A stretch of 64,000 nucleotides of DNA from Sanguinoderma infundibulare. Its lineage: Eukaryota; Basidiomycota; Agaricomycetes; Polyporales; Polyporaceae. The notes beneath the pieces are model-generated. The model ran no database searches and was not told the origin of the DNA. It was given only the letters and a program-made list of their open reading frames with translations. A program made the translations under genes and the position numbers. The stretch is taken from the NCBI GenBank assembly GCA_032821775.1, contig JAVLRN010000005.1:1302001-1366000 (forward strand), given 5' to 3'. Of the stretch, positions 1-10,758 are shown one piece after another (the stretch's first letter is position 1; each line of letters begins with the position of its first letter).

Positions 1-2821
1 CAGAAGAGAAACGCGAGGGCACCAGTACCGATGCTCCCACCACTCCCAGGCGACTCCCACAGGTTGCGCTTGTGCAGAGAGAACTAGGTTCTTTGTCCCC
101 GCTGTCAGCTGCCGTGCTTTCGCAACTCCTTCCGAATGCTGCAGCAGGAAGCGCGAGTGGGTCCTCTACGCCACTACCGCCATCAAACGATGCGGCCCCG
201 GACCAGACCATTCTTGCGCCTGCACCAACAACCCCTCCCCAACAACCCTCCGCCTTCATCTTCCCCAGGATCGAGCCAACTAGTGATCCAGCACCTGGTG
301 CTCCGCGACCGAGGAGTCCCCTCCGGCCTTTTTCTCCATCAAAGTTTGGCGAAGATTCGCGCACCCCCGCGCGACGCGTCCCAATAGCCCAGGCAGTCGC
401 AGAGGGTACCTACTCCCCAAACAAACTTCCAGCCGCTTTCGGCGCAGCGCGACCTACGCATGCGCCCAGCACTCCTGTCTTTAAGAAACTTGCTCTTGAC
501 GACCCTTTGCGCAGTCCTGCGAGGCGTGTGCCGATGAGCGAGGCCGTGCCACTTCCGCCTCCATCCCCCGGAAAGTCCTGGGACAAGGGAAAGGGCAAGG
601 CTATCCCGCGCTTACAGTCTCCGGTCCGTGCTTCGTCTGTTCCTCCACGGGACCGCGAGCGTAGTACTTCAGTCGAATCCCAATCACTTTCAAGGCGGGA
701 GCGCGGCGCGTCGGCAGAGCCTACTGCCCGTCCCTCTGCCCTAGGTCGCAGACCGTTGTTCCAGAAGCCCACCTCTTCGGACGGCGTTCCAGGTAGTGCC
801 GTTAAGCCACGCACCGTTCTGCCCTTCCCCCTCGTCCAGCAACAACGCGTACCTCCGATACCAGAGGGAGAAGAACCTGGCCTGTCGCCAGCTCGCCCGG
901 CTCTCGCAGCAGCGGTTGGGACAGGCTTGCGTGGTGCTTCTGCAGCAGTCGCCAGCCCCGCGAAGCAGGGCTCGAGCCTGCGTCAACCTTCCGCTGGCTC
1001 GGGGAGCAGGATTCCTAGGATTGGCGCAAAACCATACGCACGGCCGAAGTCCGCGCCGAATGCCGGTCCAGCCAGCAAATCCCTCACATCGGCAAAGGGG
1101 GGTCCCATGTCTTCCAAGACCCAGGTGAGTCGTCCTTCATGGAGAGATTCTCCATACAAGGTCAGAGTTTTGCTGACAACTTCCTGTTTCTTGTATCAGC
1201 AGCCCTTACGGATAGTAAACGTGGGGTCCAGCAGTGGAAGCAGTTCTGATGAAGGACCAGCATCATCGAACGCGCCTGCTGTGATTCCTGCGGTTGCGTT
1301 TAAACCACGACGTGCGCTTGGAGCTCAGCCATCGACTTCGTCGGTTGAAGGGGCGTCCGTGACCGCCAATGGGCTGAAGCGTAAGCGCGAGGTGGAGGGG
1401 TCGAGCTTGAAGCCCGCCGCGCCTGTAGCTCCCCAGAAGATCGTCATGCGGAAGGTCGTGCCTGGCATGTTCAACAAGGGCAAAGAACCTGCCACGCCTC
1501 AGGCGACGGTGAGCCAGCCTGCTCCTGCAGTCGCTTCACCGACGAAGGCATCGGGTCCCATCAAGGCTCGTTCTGCGGTAGGCTGGAAACGGCCACAGCA
1601 GGAGCCTAGCCAACCTCCTCCTACTGCTATTCCTGCTCCCATTGCGCCACCAGAACGGCTTGCTGTACCTTCCAAGGAACCCAGTCCAGAATTGGTCTCT
1701 TCCCCTGCAGCTCCTGAAGTACAGGCAGAGCTTGAGATGCCGATTATCGAGCCTGCAGCAACCCCACTAGACCCCGCAACGGCGACAACAGGCCCTGTTG
1801 CTGCAGCTGTTCCCCCAGCTTCCACGGAGACCACCGCAGGACCAGCTGCACAACAGCCCTCCACCCGGCGCTCTACTCGCTCAAAACGAAGCACGACAAC
1901 GGCTACAGACGTCTTTGGCTCCGTCGCCGCCACGGGAACCGTCCGTACGACACAGCGGCGCCGGGGCCCGCTGCCGTCCGAGACGAACGGGCCGTTCGCG
2001 GGCATGAGCGCGCTCGCGCTCAAGACACTCACGTCCGCGAACACGGTCCGGAACCAGCGGCAGGTGGTGACGATCCAGACGGAGGTCGTGCGCAAGGAGG
2101 GCAACCGCCCGGACAGCCCGACGACGCGCGTGCGGAGCACGCTCGAGAAGCAGAAGGAGGAGCGGGTACATCAGCGGCAGGAGCGGGCGGAGCGACGCGC
2201 GAGGCGGTCGGCGGGGAGCGACGTCGAGGGCCTCCCGGCGGCGAACGAGGATGGGGAGACTGGGACCGATGCGGGGGATGTGAGCGCGATGAGCGTGGAC
2301 GAGGTGGAGCTGTCGCTCAGGCATCGTCGTGGGCCCGGGGACGAGGAGGAGTATGAGACGCCGCCGCGGGCGGAGCGTCCGATCAAGCGACCTCGGTTCG
2401 ACGGCGGGACGGATGAAGATGGGGAGGGGGAGCAGGCGAAGGACGTGCAGGAGAAACGGGTCAAGTGGCACAAGGGCTTGCACACGACGGTGCTGTTGGA
2501 CGACACACCGCCGAAGCCGAAGTGGGACACGAAGGCGTTGCCGAGCTCGAAGAGCTGCTTCACCCCTGCGGCCAAGGTATGTCAGTTATGCACGCATGGC
2601 GTGTTAGATGCTGACGATAGGGTGATCTCGTGTAGGCTGTTCGCCTGGACACGCTGGGCAATGCGCTGAACGCCGAGGTGCCCGTCAGCGGATTGGTGAA
2701 GGAGAACATCATCGTCAAGAAGTTTGTGTTTGACGACGACGAAGTTCCGGCGGAGGCCGCGCCGCCCCCGACGCCTGCGGCGAAGAGCACGCGGAGCAAG
2801 AGCAAGCGAGCGAAGTCCTAG
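1..2821 (+). CDS. Ser/Pro/Ala-rich disordered nuclear-type protein, 5' partial
   Basis: The frame is open to the left edge, so the start lies outside the window. Two introns fit: 1125-1199 (75 nt, frame-neutral) and 2577-2635. The stop is TAG at 2819-2821. The product is low-complexity, rich in Pro, Ser, Ala and basic clusters. It carries a short repeated motif, PARRVPIAQAV and PARRVPMSEAV, about 50 residues apart. Basic runs such as KRKRE and the KSTRSKSKRAKS end suggest a nuclear location. The most ordered-looking part is near the C terminus: WHKGLHTTVLLDD, then a TLGNALNAEVPVSGLVKENI stretch and an acidic FDDDE. I do not recognise the family. A chromatin or mitotic role is possible by composition only. 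Confidence 0.7.
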
Positions 2822-3087
2822 ACTGGACGCTGAGAGAACGATCGCAACGGGACGCTCGAAGGGCTAATGCATATATCCAGTATCTCATGTTATATCCCTA
2901 CCTTATTGCATTGCTATCTTGTTGAAGTTATGTCGTAGCTGTTGATCGCCGTATCTAACATGACTCTATCTTGTGTGTATATCAAACGATGGGATTAATT
3001 GGAAGTCAAAGCATAGAGCGACGAACGGGGTGCAGGGCTGCCGCCAGGTATGATACAGTCGGTTCTGCGTGTACAGTTACAGCTCTT

Positions 3088-4299
3088 CTACGGCTTACCA
3101 GGACGGTAGTTGATGGTGGGAGTTGCCTGGTTGACGGGGAGGACGAAGAGCTCGGCGATGTTGACGTGAGGTGGACGTGATGCCGCCCATACGATTTCTT
3201 CAGCGATGTCCTCCGCAACCACTGAAAACAGTTCATGTTAGCGTTGAGGGTGAGCGAGTACGTAAGGAGGGAGGCCACTTACGGGGTTGCAGACCCTCAT
3301 AAACCTTGTCAGCGGCGGCCTTGTCGCCGCGGAAGCGGACAACGGAGAACTCAGTCTCGACCATGCCAGGTTGGATCTCCGTCACGCGGATGGGCGTGTC
3401 GACGACCTCGCGGAGCAGCGAACCGGTGAAGGAGCGCACGGCGTGTTTGGTGGCGCAGTAGATGGCACCTCCTGCGTACGGCTCACGGCCTACCAGCGTG
3501 ACGTGAGTGTTTGGACGCAATTCCAGCGTGAGCGAAAGACAAACCAGCAATGGAACCAATGTTGATGATGTGGCCAGTCTTTCGCGCTTTGAAATCTAAT
3601 GGAGTAAAACAGGTGAGGCCGAGCTCATGGTCAAGAATACATCGGTTTTTTGCCGGGACAAACCTTTGATGAAGAGTTGGGTGAGGGATATGAGGCCGAA
3701 GACGTTCACGATGAACATAGCCTCCATGTCGGCTTCTGAGATCTGTCCGATCTTCTCTACACCAAGCACGAAGCCTGCGTTGTTCACTATACGCGCCAGA
3801 ACCGCGTCAGAACGTCACGTCTCATTCATTGAACAATTTAATTTCATACCGAGGATATCGATGCTGCGAAGTTCTTGCGGGATCTTGTCAATGAACGACG
3901 CGACCTGGGCCTTGTCGGCGACATCGAGTTGGATGGTGGCGAACTGGCCGCCCTGCTGGAGGCCAGATGCCTTGTGCGCGGCGGTGCAGGCCTCCGCTAC
4001 GGTCTTCAGGGCCTCGGTGCGGCGGGCAGCAAGGATGATGTTCGAACCGCCCTGTTCAAATACGAACGATATCAATTTTGGACGCCATAGCAGATCGACA
4101 GCTACCGCACCTTCGCAAACAGAACTGCGGTCGCCTGTTCAGCATTCAAGACATCAGCCACGCAAATTGCCACACCAATCCCCGTTCGCGAGAAAGCGTC
4201 GAGGAGGACGAACTGTACACGTACCGCGCCAATGCCAGCGCTCGCGCCGGTGATGAGCACAGTCTTGCCGACGAGGCGGGAGGCGTTGAAGACGGACAT
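3088..4299 (-). CDS. NADP-dependent 3-hydroxy acid dehydrogenase, YMR226C-type short-chain dehydrogenase
   Basis: A Rossmann-fold oxidoreductase that in this family oxidises beta-hydroxy acids such as L-serine or 3-hydroxyisobutyrate with NADP. The start MSVFNASRL leads into the cofactor loop TGASAGIG. Later exons give NIILAARR, the structural motif MNNAGF, and the catalytic YCATK in GGAIYCATKHAV. The family-typical EIQPGMVETEFS segment and the closing VNIAELFVLPVNQATP follow. At least five short introns are needed; splicing across 3.5-3.66 kb restores the Ser-containing HIINIGSIAGREPYAGG segment. The stop is TAG (complement of 3088-3090). An in-frame upstream ATG exists, but the 4299 start matches the usual N terminus. 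The gene diverges from the SET gene. Confidence 0.85.
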
Positions 4300-4743
4300 G
4301 TCGCGTCGCAGGCTCTGGAAGTGTGATGATCTGGTCGCGTCGAAGATGGCGGTTTGCGCTGCAGCGGTTGGATGCCCCCCCAGAGCCGTGCACGATAATA
4401 AGGGCCCCAGTGTGTGAACGAGGCGGGTTGCGTGCGCGCAATTAAGTCGCATTCGCAATGCTCGCGCAGGCGGGACGCGTGCCAGTGCGGGAGCCCGGGC
4501 CTAAAAGTAATCGCGCTGCTATCGGTCATCACGATCAATCGGCCGCGGACTGTGGCTTGCGCTCTCACCGTCTGGTCCAGGATACCCATCTGCTGACTCC
4601 TGCTCGCACTTCGTGTGCTGTCGCTGGAGACTCGAGAGCCTGGGAGGGCCATATCCTCGTGCTTCACCGGTCACCTGTGAGGCGAGCGGGCCGCTGCTCC
4701 ATTGCACGCTCTGCGTAAGCTGCACCGCGGCACCTTGACACGA
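4300..4743. other. Divergent intergenic region between the SDR and SET genes
   Basis: About 440 bp between two divergently oriented start codons. It presumably holds both promoters. No clear TATA box or repeated motif was seen. Confidence 0.4.
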
Positions 4744-6480
4744 ATGGCGACTCTGGCTGGCCCACGGATGGACGACTTGGAGAGACGGAGGTGGGAGCGC
4801 ATGCTCGCATGGCTCAGAGATGAGCATGGTATGGATGTTGGCGAGGCGGGTTTTCATGTCGAGGCCAGGGCGGTCGAAGGTGCGTGCACTAGTTCTGCTT
4901 CCGAATGTCCCTGCTTCCTGCTGAGGAGCAGCATATAGGTGCTGGCAGAGGATTGTTTGCGCTCAGGGACTGTCCGGTGAGTCGAGCTCGTTTGCAACTT
5001 GTATGACCGCCTTGCTCACACTCGCCCAGCCCGGGACCACCTTGTTCAAAGTGCCTTCCGCGGGGCTCATGAACCGGACGACGGTAGCGAAGCTATATCC
5101 TCAGCTCCGCGAACGGAACCTGTCTGGCACTCAACTCGTCTCCCTACATCTCCTGCTTCATAAACCCTCGGGCGACCATGATTCTTCGGATCCTGCTTTC
5201 GGTCCTTACATCTCGACCCTACCGCGCGATTTCTCCAGTCACCCCTTAACTTGGACGGTGAAACAGGAACTGAAACAGGAGAGCGACTGGGAGCGTCAGA
5301 CACTCGCTTGCCTCCCGCCTAGCAGTGCCCGAAACCTCTCCGCCCTTCGCAAGAGGTTTTGGAGTGACTGGAAGACCTTGTCAAGCGTTCTTGTAAGGCA
5401 TTTCAATCAAGTTTCATGAACCTCGCGTAACACCTTTTCAGGTCGAGTGCCCCGCGGCCCTCTCCCAATCGACACGATTGGACTTCTTGTCAGCAACTTT
5501 TCGCACCGAGGACAACCCCGCTTTTGCCTTACAATACCTCTGGGCCTGGTTAAATGGTCGCTCGTCCGCTATATCCTTGTTCTGCCGGCATCTCATGTAC
5601 TACATTCCTCAGTCAATACGCGATGCATTTTCTATCGTATCCGAGCCAACAGGGCAGACCCAGACAACTTTACCCTCTGTCCAGTGTTGGATTTCGCCAA
5701 TCATAGGGACGGCCGCACTCACATCTTCCCTGTCGTCGATTCGGAGGTGTGGAGCGCTGTCACGAAGAAGCTGCCGAAACATTTCATCATCTTCGGACCT
5801 TCACGGGAGGCGATCTCCAAGGGGGAAGAGCTGTTTCTTCAGTACGGAAGCCACCCCAATAGCTTCTTGTTCACTGAGTACGGTTTCGTCAACAAAATTT
5901 CCGAAGAGACAATCAGAGGCGGCGCATATACTCGGCAAGTTGATGTTCAAGAACTCGTCGAGGACCTTTTCGCCAGGAATGGGTCGATGGGATGTCGGAT
6001 GAAATCGGCGCTGGAGAATGAAGGCTATTGGGGGTAGGTTGCCAGGAGTTGAGCACGAAACGGACTTGCTTACCTTGGCATCGACTCAACAGTGACTGGA
6101 CACTCCATAGCGCACCGACACCCGCACACCCCTCGTACCGACTGATCGCCGCGCTGCGCCTCTTGCATACGGTTGACATAAACGACGTCCGCAGCGTTGA
6201 AACGGCTCTGAAAGCTTGGCGGAACGTCGTAAACGGATACGCCGAGTGCATCTCGCCACAAAACGAGGTCGAATGGAGGCAGACGCTGCTCCAGATGTGT
6301 GAGCGCATCGTGGATCGGGCGCATACTCAACTGGAGTCCATTTCGACGCTTGTTAATCAGACCGACGATGGAATGAGTTGGCAAAGCTGGATGAGGGGAA
6401 ACGTGGTGGCGCTATGGTCGGAGGAACGCGACGTTGGGGAGGCCGTCAGACAGAGCGTTGTTTCTGGGGAGGAGTTTTGA
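4744..6480 (+). CDS. SET-domain protein lysine methyltransferase (SETD3/SETD6/RKM-like)
   Basis: Probable S-adenosylmethionine-dependent methyltransferase of the class that modifies ribosomal or other non-histone proteins. The start MATLAGPRMDD is followed by AGRGLFALRDCP, the typical opening SET strand, after a short intron. A long insert follows, then the core CPVLDFANH and the C-terminal SET signature EELFLQYGSHPNSFLFTEYG. A helical domain (residues encoded about 6.09-6.48 kb) resembles the Rubisco LSMT substrate-binding region in position and length. Introns fall near 4880-4936, 4980-5030, 5394-5441, around 5.6 kb and near 6037-6091. The ORF closes at TGA 6478-6480. Exact substrate cannot be told from sequence. 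Confidence 0.75.
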
Positions 6481-6960
6481 TTTATACATGGAGCTTGCAG
6501 AACTGCCGCAAGGAGAAGCCGGGCACCTAGAATAGCTGGGCAAAAATAGTCTTGTTCGAACCTTTGTTCACGGGTCTTGGGATACCTATCCCTCTTGGCC
6601 TGGCGGATTCGTTGTGTTAGAGACAATGGAGCTTATTGTGCGGAAGACGGTGAAGAGACCGTGCACAGGATTCCGTCATATCCGTAGACGGGGAGGCCGG
6701 ACGGGATGTGGGATGCGCAGTGCGGAAGCGCATCGCATTAATAGCAGTGCTAGATAAGCGCTGAGGTTTGAGAGCGCGGCGGCGACGCTCGTCTCCCTCG
6801 TTTCTTTCCCCATCCTCGTTACCTCCACACCCCAGGCCACTCTCTCCCGGCTGAGTCCCTCTCCACGCCCGGGACTCATTGTCCTGATCCCCCCTTCCGG
6901 CCTGTTCCTCGCCGATACCCTTCTCTGGTCCTCCTTGTCACCGTGTCCCTTGTTCCCAAG
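6481..6960. other. Intergenic region upstream of the UPF0658 gene
   Basis: A 480-bp spacer. The last 150 bp before the ATG are pyrimidine-rich, as is common for basidiomycete 5' leaders. No supported gene was found; the antisense ORF here shows no recognisable protein. Confidence 0.4.
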
Positions 6961-8836
6961 ATGCCGTTCCAGCGACAAGTGCTCAACACCAAGGCCCAAC
7001 AGGCTTTCTTCGGGACAGGTGCACAAGCATGCTTAATGTCCGAGTAAGCATCGTATGCTGACGTTGATGGATGCGACCTAGTCTTGTTCCGTAAGTGGTA
7101 TTGGCCTTCGGAACGTGTTAGCGTGATGCTGAAAACGTGTGCACCCAGAGGCCATTGTCGTCATAGTCATGGTCGCGGTAGTCTTCCGCAGGGTAGACGA
7201 TGTGGTTACGTTGACCGACTCCCGGTACAAAGTACGCTTCTGTTCCGAGTCCCATCTAGTCTCAATCTTACCCCATCCCTCCTCCACAAGACAATTCCAT
7301 GCTATCTCGCGCTTTTCGTCCTAGCCGAGTGAGCCCTAACATCTGTTCTGTGCCATACCTCTCCTGACCTTACATGCAGGCTGTTCGAGATCTTCATGAC
7401 GTATGATGCCCTGCGTCTACGGAATGTTATCCAGCTTGTTGGTCTGCTAAGTGCGTGCCACTTCCGGGTCTTGTTTCCATTTTGTTACTGACTATTCTTG
7501 ACGCTACGCACCCTTGGTCCAGTCTTCCATGCAGCACTCATCGTGATGGCATCGCTCCAAGTGCATGAGACGCATACCGCTTTGGTCACGGCGCCGGGAG
7601 CAAACTGGACCCAGAACTATGTGGTACGTCTTCCTTCGAACATCTTTTGTCCCTTGCCGCAACTTATTCATCACGTAGAACGGTGATGGCCCAGGAACGC
7701 TGTGGCAACACGTCCTTCCTTTCCTGATCGTCTCGCCCGTGGTCATTGGTATCTCATGGCTGGTTATGATTTGGTTTGTCCGTGAACTTTATTACGAGTT
7801 CGGGTACGTGCTCGTCTGCCTTATCACTCTACTCTGGTTGGTGAATGTCTTGCAGCTGGGCCATCTTTCACATCGTCGGCGCGAACCCCGCCATGAAGAG
7901 TGAGTGGGCTTCTGTTCGAGCGCATTTTACGGGTTGATACGACGTCCTCCCGCAGCGATGTATCAGTACTACCAGGTCATGATCTGTTTGCTCAAGTTTG
8001 ACTTCTTTGCCTTCATTGGGGTCACGATGCAGGTGTGTCTTGCAATCCCATCCCACTTGGACTTCTTACAGAGCTATTTGGACGTTTCAGCTCCTTATCG
8101 TCGTGCTCGCGAAGAACACAGCAGAGTTTGGCCTCACGGTTGCGGCCATTCCAATTGTGCTTGTCTTGCTCATCGGATGCGGCCTTGCTGTTCAGCGAGA
8201 GATCAAATGGCACGTTACAACAATATCGCAGCACGTGTGGACTATTGACATCTCCGCAGGCTCATGACGATTTCGCTCATTCTCATGTTGGCCGCCGAAT
8301 CGTATTGTCAGTATTTTGAGTCCCTCGTCCTAGTACTGCGCTAACACCAAGTTTTCCTACAGTCAGTAAGTGACCTCTCGTGACATATGGATCTCACTGC
8401 TAACCGGAGCCAGTCTACAAACTCGTTCGTTTCTATGAGCCCAGCTCAGAGGCTCAGTACGAGACTGTCCGCGCAACGCTTACGACATTCAGTGCGCCCA
8501 TCCCTCATGGCCTGTCGCCGAGCGCGCCGAACTGACACATTGATATTCACAGCCATCATCGCATTCTTGATTCTGTTCGCGACCTTCGCCGTCGGCCTCC
8601 GTTGTTTCTCCGACTTCGACAAAGGCCTCCTCAGAAGCAAGCTGCACGGTAAGGATTACACGCAAGTCGGTGGCGGGTTAAAGGAGAGCTTATTCGGTGA
8701 TTCATTTACGACTTTAGACGCTAAGTCTCAGGGCGGCTACTCATCATCTACGTCTGGAACCGCAGGAGCGAAGAAAGGAGAAGAAGGCGGCTATGGCGCG
8801 GGCGCGGCGCTCGGCCAGCGAGTATCAATAGAATGA
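6961..8836 (+). CDS. Multi-pass Golgi-type membrane protein, UPF0658-like, with two microexons
   Basis: Fungal membrane protein related to the UPF0658 Golgi family (S. pombe SPAC1952.10c type); function unknown. The start is MPFQRQVLNTKAQQAFFGT. At least seven hydrophobic segments are visible, including AIVVIVMVAVVF, YLALFVLAELFEIFMTY, VIQLVGLLIFHAALIVMA, FLIVSPVVIGISWLVMIWF and IIAFLILFATFAVGL. The family-like core reads AIFHIVGANPAMKTMYQYYQ then LLKFDFFAFIGVTMQ. The C-terminal tail is polar and Gly/Ser-rich. The gene has about ten introns of 48-65 nt. Two exons are extremely short, 9 nt at 7082-7090 and 3 nt at 8363-8365, and one intron appears to use a GC donor (8210-8259). Reading frame and family similarity support each junction. 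Confidence 0.75.
7082..7090 (+). other. 9-nt microexon in the UPF0658-like gene
   Basis: TCTTGTTCC lies between an intron ending in ACCTAG (7019-7081) and one starting GTAAGT (7091-7148). Splicing gives FFGTVLFQAIVVIV without a frame break. Confidence 0.65.
8210..8259 (+). other. Probable GC-AG intron in the UPF0658-like gene
   Basis: The only donor that keeps frame into CTCATGACG is ATG|GCACGT, giving EIKWLMTISLIL. Length is 50 nt, normal for this genome. The nearby GT at 8214 breaks the frame. Confidence 0.5.
8363..8365 (+). other. 3-nt microexon in the UPF0658-like gene
   Basis: TCA is flanked by two complete introns: 8307-8362 (56 nt, GTCAGT to ACAG) and 8366-8413 (48 nt, GTAAGT to CCAG). 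Each has its own CTAAC branch-site sequence. Inclusion yields SYFIYKL; joining both as one 107-nt intron would yield SYFYKL, also in frame. Confidence 0.55.
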
Positions 8837-9453
8837 ACGACATACCTCAGTTCGACTGATTAGCGTTCCCGACGTTCCGTTCGTCATCATCTCATCGCAT
8901 CCGACATAGCTATGCCCCGTTCACGCGTACCGTCATGACCCCGCACTGTTGCATTCCTTCTGGTGGACAGGTGATTTTTGCATTCCCCGTCGTCGCGCTT
9001 GTTGCATAGATACCGAACCGATACCGCTCATACCATACGTCGAGGTTACATAGGGTCAGCCGGTGTGGCTTGATGGACTTTATGTGCCGTTTGTTGTTGG
9101 AGCAGCGACCTCCTCGCCCATTTTGCTTTGCTAGTTTGACTTGATTTACTGTTACGTATTTATGCACTAATCATCTCTCTACCTCTACCACCACCCGGCA
9201 ACGTTTGTACCATGTTCTCTTACAACGGACTGTCCTAGTCACCCAGTGGGATTGACATACATCTAGCTCAGTTGGACTTGTCCTGTTGTCTGGGGTGTGA
9301 CAATGTGGGCCATCATGAGGTGGGTGGTTGAGGTGGTTGTTTCGATACAGCTGACGATAGGTGCTCTCGCTCGGTTCATGGAAGGATGGAGATGGTCTAG
9401 ACTGTTCAACCACAGTAAACCTGATTTTAGTACAGACAAGGTATAGACTCGGC
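8837..9453. other. Convergent intergenic region, no gene seen
   Basis: 617 bp between two 3' ends. It is less GC-rich than neighbouring exons and should contain both 3' UTRs. Short ORFs on both strands lack recognisable features. Confidence 0.4.
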
Positions 9454-10381
9454 CTAACTACCCGCAGCATGCTTCATAACAGCAACGGAATCAGTGCGCT
9501 CAGCATGATCGCGGACATTGTTGAGAACGAGGCGAATGATGGCGTGGCTGCGTCGTGGCTGCGTCGCGACGGAGGTACCATCGAGCCATGGGGTTTGCGG
9601 GGGCGGAGAAGAGAGCTGTGGGAAGTCCTGGAGCGTATTGGTCCCGTTCGTGCAGGCGTCTGTTGGGTGGTCGTTCTGCACTGTTACCCTGTTGAAGGAG
9701 CGCGTCAGCGGGCAATGTCGTTGCGAGACGGGGCCAATACTCACGGGTAGGCGGTGATTGAGAAGTATGCGCGACCGTTGATGTGGGACGCCTCGTAGAA
9801 AGTGAGCTATGAACGAAGCGATGGGCTCGATGTGAGACTCGAGCATACAGCAGGGCTAGGAAGGGCTGACGTTGTAGTTCCCGGCGGGAATGCAGGTGGA
9901 GACGGTGAAGTTCCAGTGCTTGACGGTGCTGCCCTGCTCTTGCGTGAGGAGCGTGGTGCCGTTAGAGACGGTGATGTTCTGCTTCGTCTGGTAGGACACG
10001 AGGTATATCTCGAGGCTGTCAAAGCGCGTCGACTGGCCCGAGCCTGGTACGGAGGCCCTCTGGTCGAGGTGGCCGTCTCCGGAGATCTGGCATTGATGGC
10101 TCGTCAGCAAAAGCAGATATACGGAAGAGCCGGTCACATACGTCGATCGCGACCTGCGTTACCGACCCAGCGTGCATAGGGCTATCATGAAGGGAGATGG
10201 AGTCGGTTGAGTGATCGCTCGGGGTAATGTTGCTGTTGGTGACAGACCTTCCCGGGGCGGGAGCATCGACGATGGCAAGGCCATTCGTGAATATTTGACC
10301 GTTTACGAGGGTCTGCGCATGCACGCCAATGAAGGCGGCGGAAAAGAGAGCAGCAAAAGAAACGAGCGTGGCCGGGTGCAT
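9454..10381 (-). CDS. Small secreted protein of unknown function
   Basis: The start MHPATLVSFAALFSAAFIGVHA is a clear signal peptide with likely cleavage before QTLVNG. The mature part begins QTLVNGQIFTNGLAIVDAPAPG and continues through an exon with VAID joined to ISGDGHLDQ. It holds several Asn-X-Ser/Thr sequons (QNITV, SNGTT, WNFTV). A TFYEASHINGRAYFSI segment resembles beta-sandwich wall proteins of the Kre9/Knh1 or Ser-Thr-rich anchored type, though this is only an impression. Three introns fit. The end, AVMKHAAGS, is not a convincing GPI signal. Likely extracellular or wall-associated. Confidence 0.7.
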
Positions 10382-10758
10382 CCGCTATAAAGCGCAAACC
10401 GGAGCGGACTGAGGGGGAAGTTTGAAAGAAAAGGTATGCTGATTGAGGGACGTGCGAGTGAGCAAGATATACATATTTCCTTGGTCGCTGTGTTCCGGGT
10501 GGACGAGCGGCGCGGCCACTCGGAGAGTCCTCGCAGATGCCACCAACTTCCTCTGCCGGAAGCGCTAGCCAGGAACGCACCACCGTTCCGGACTATCCTC
10601 GGACCTCCTCGGGCGTCACGGCATGCATGAGCACGCGTCACGCGTCACGGAGTCGTGGGAAAGGGACGCGTGCAAGACGTGATTGCGCGTGACAGACGCG
10701 TCTCCGGCCACACCCACTCGCCACCGTGTTCGTTGCTCAGCTGTCCTCGTTTGCCGCC
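10382..10758. other. Divergent promoter region, secreted protein / J protein
   Basis: 377 bp between divergent start codons. A TATA-like TATAAAG string sits directly next to the secreted-protein start, too close to be a normal TATA box. Repeated CGTCACG words (about 10617-10648) may be chance. Confidence 0.35.

Noticed and set aside
1499..2140. 213-codon antisense ORF inside the first gene
   Set aside because: GC-rich coding sequence gives long antisense frames; the sense frame has the biased, motif-containing protein.
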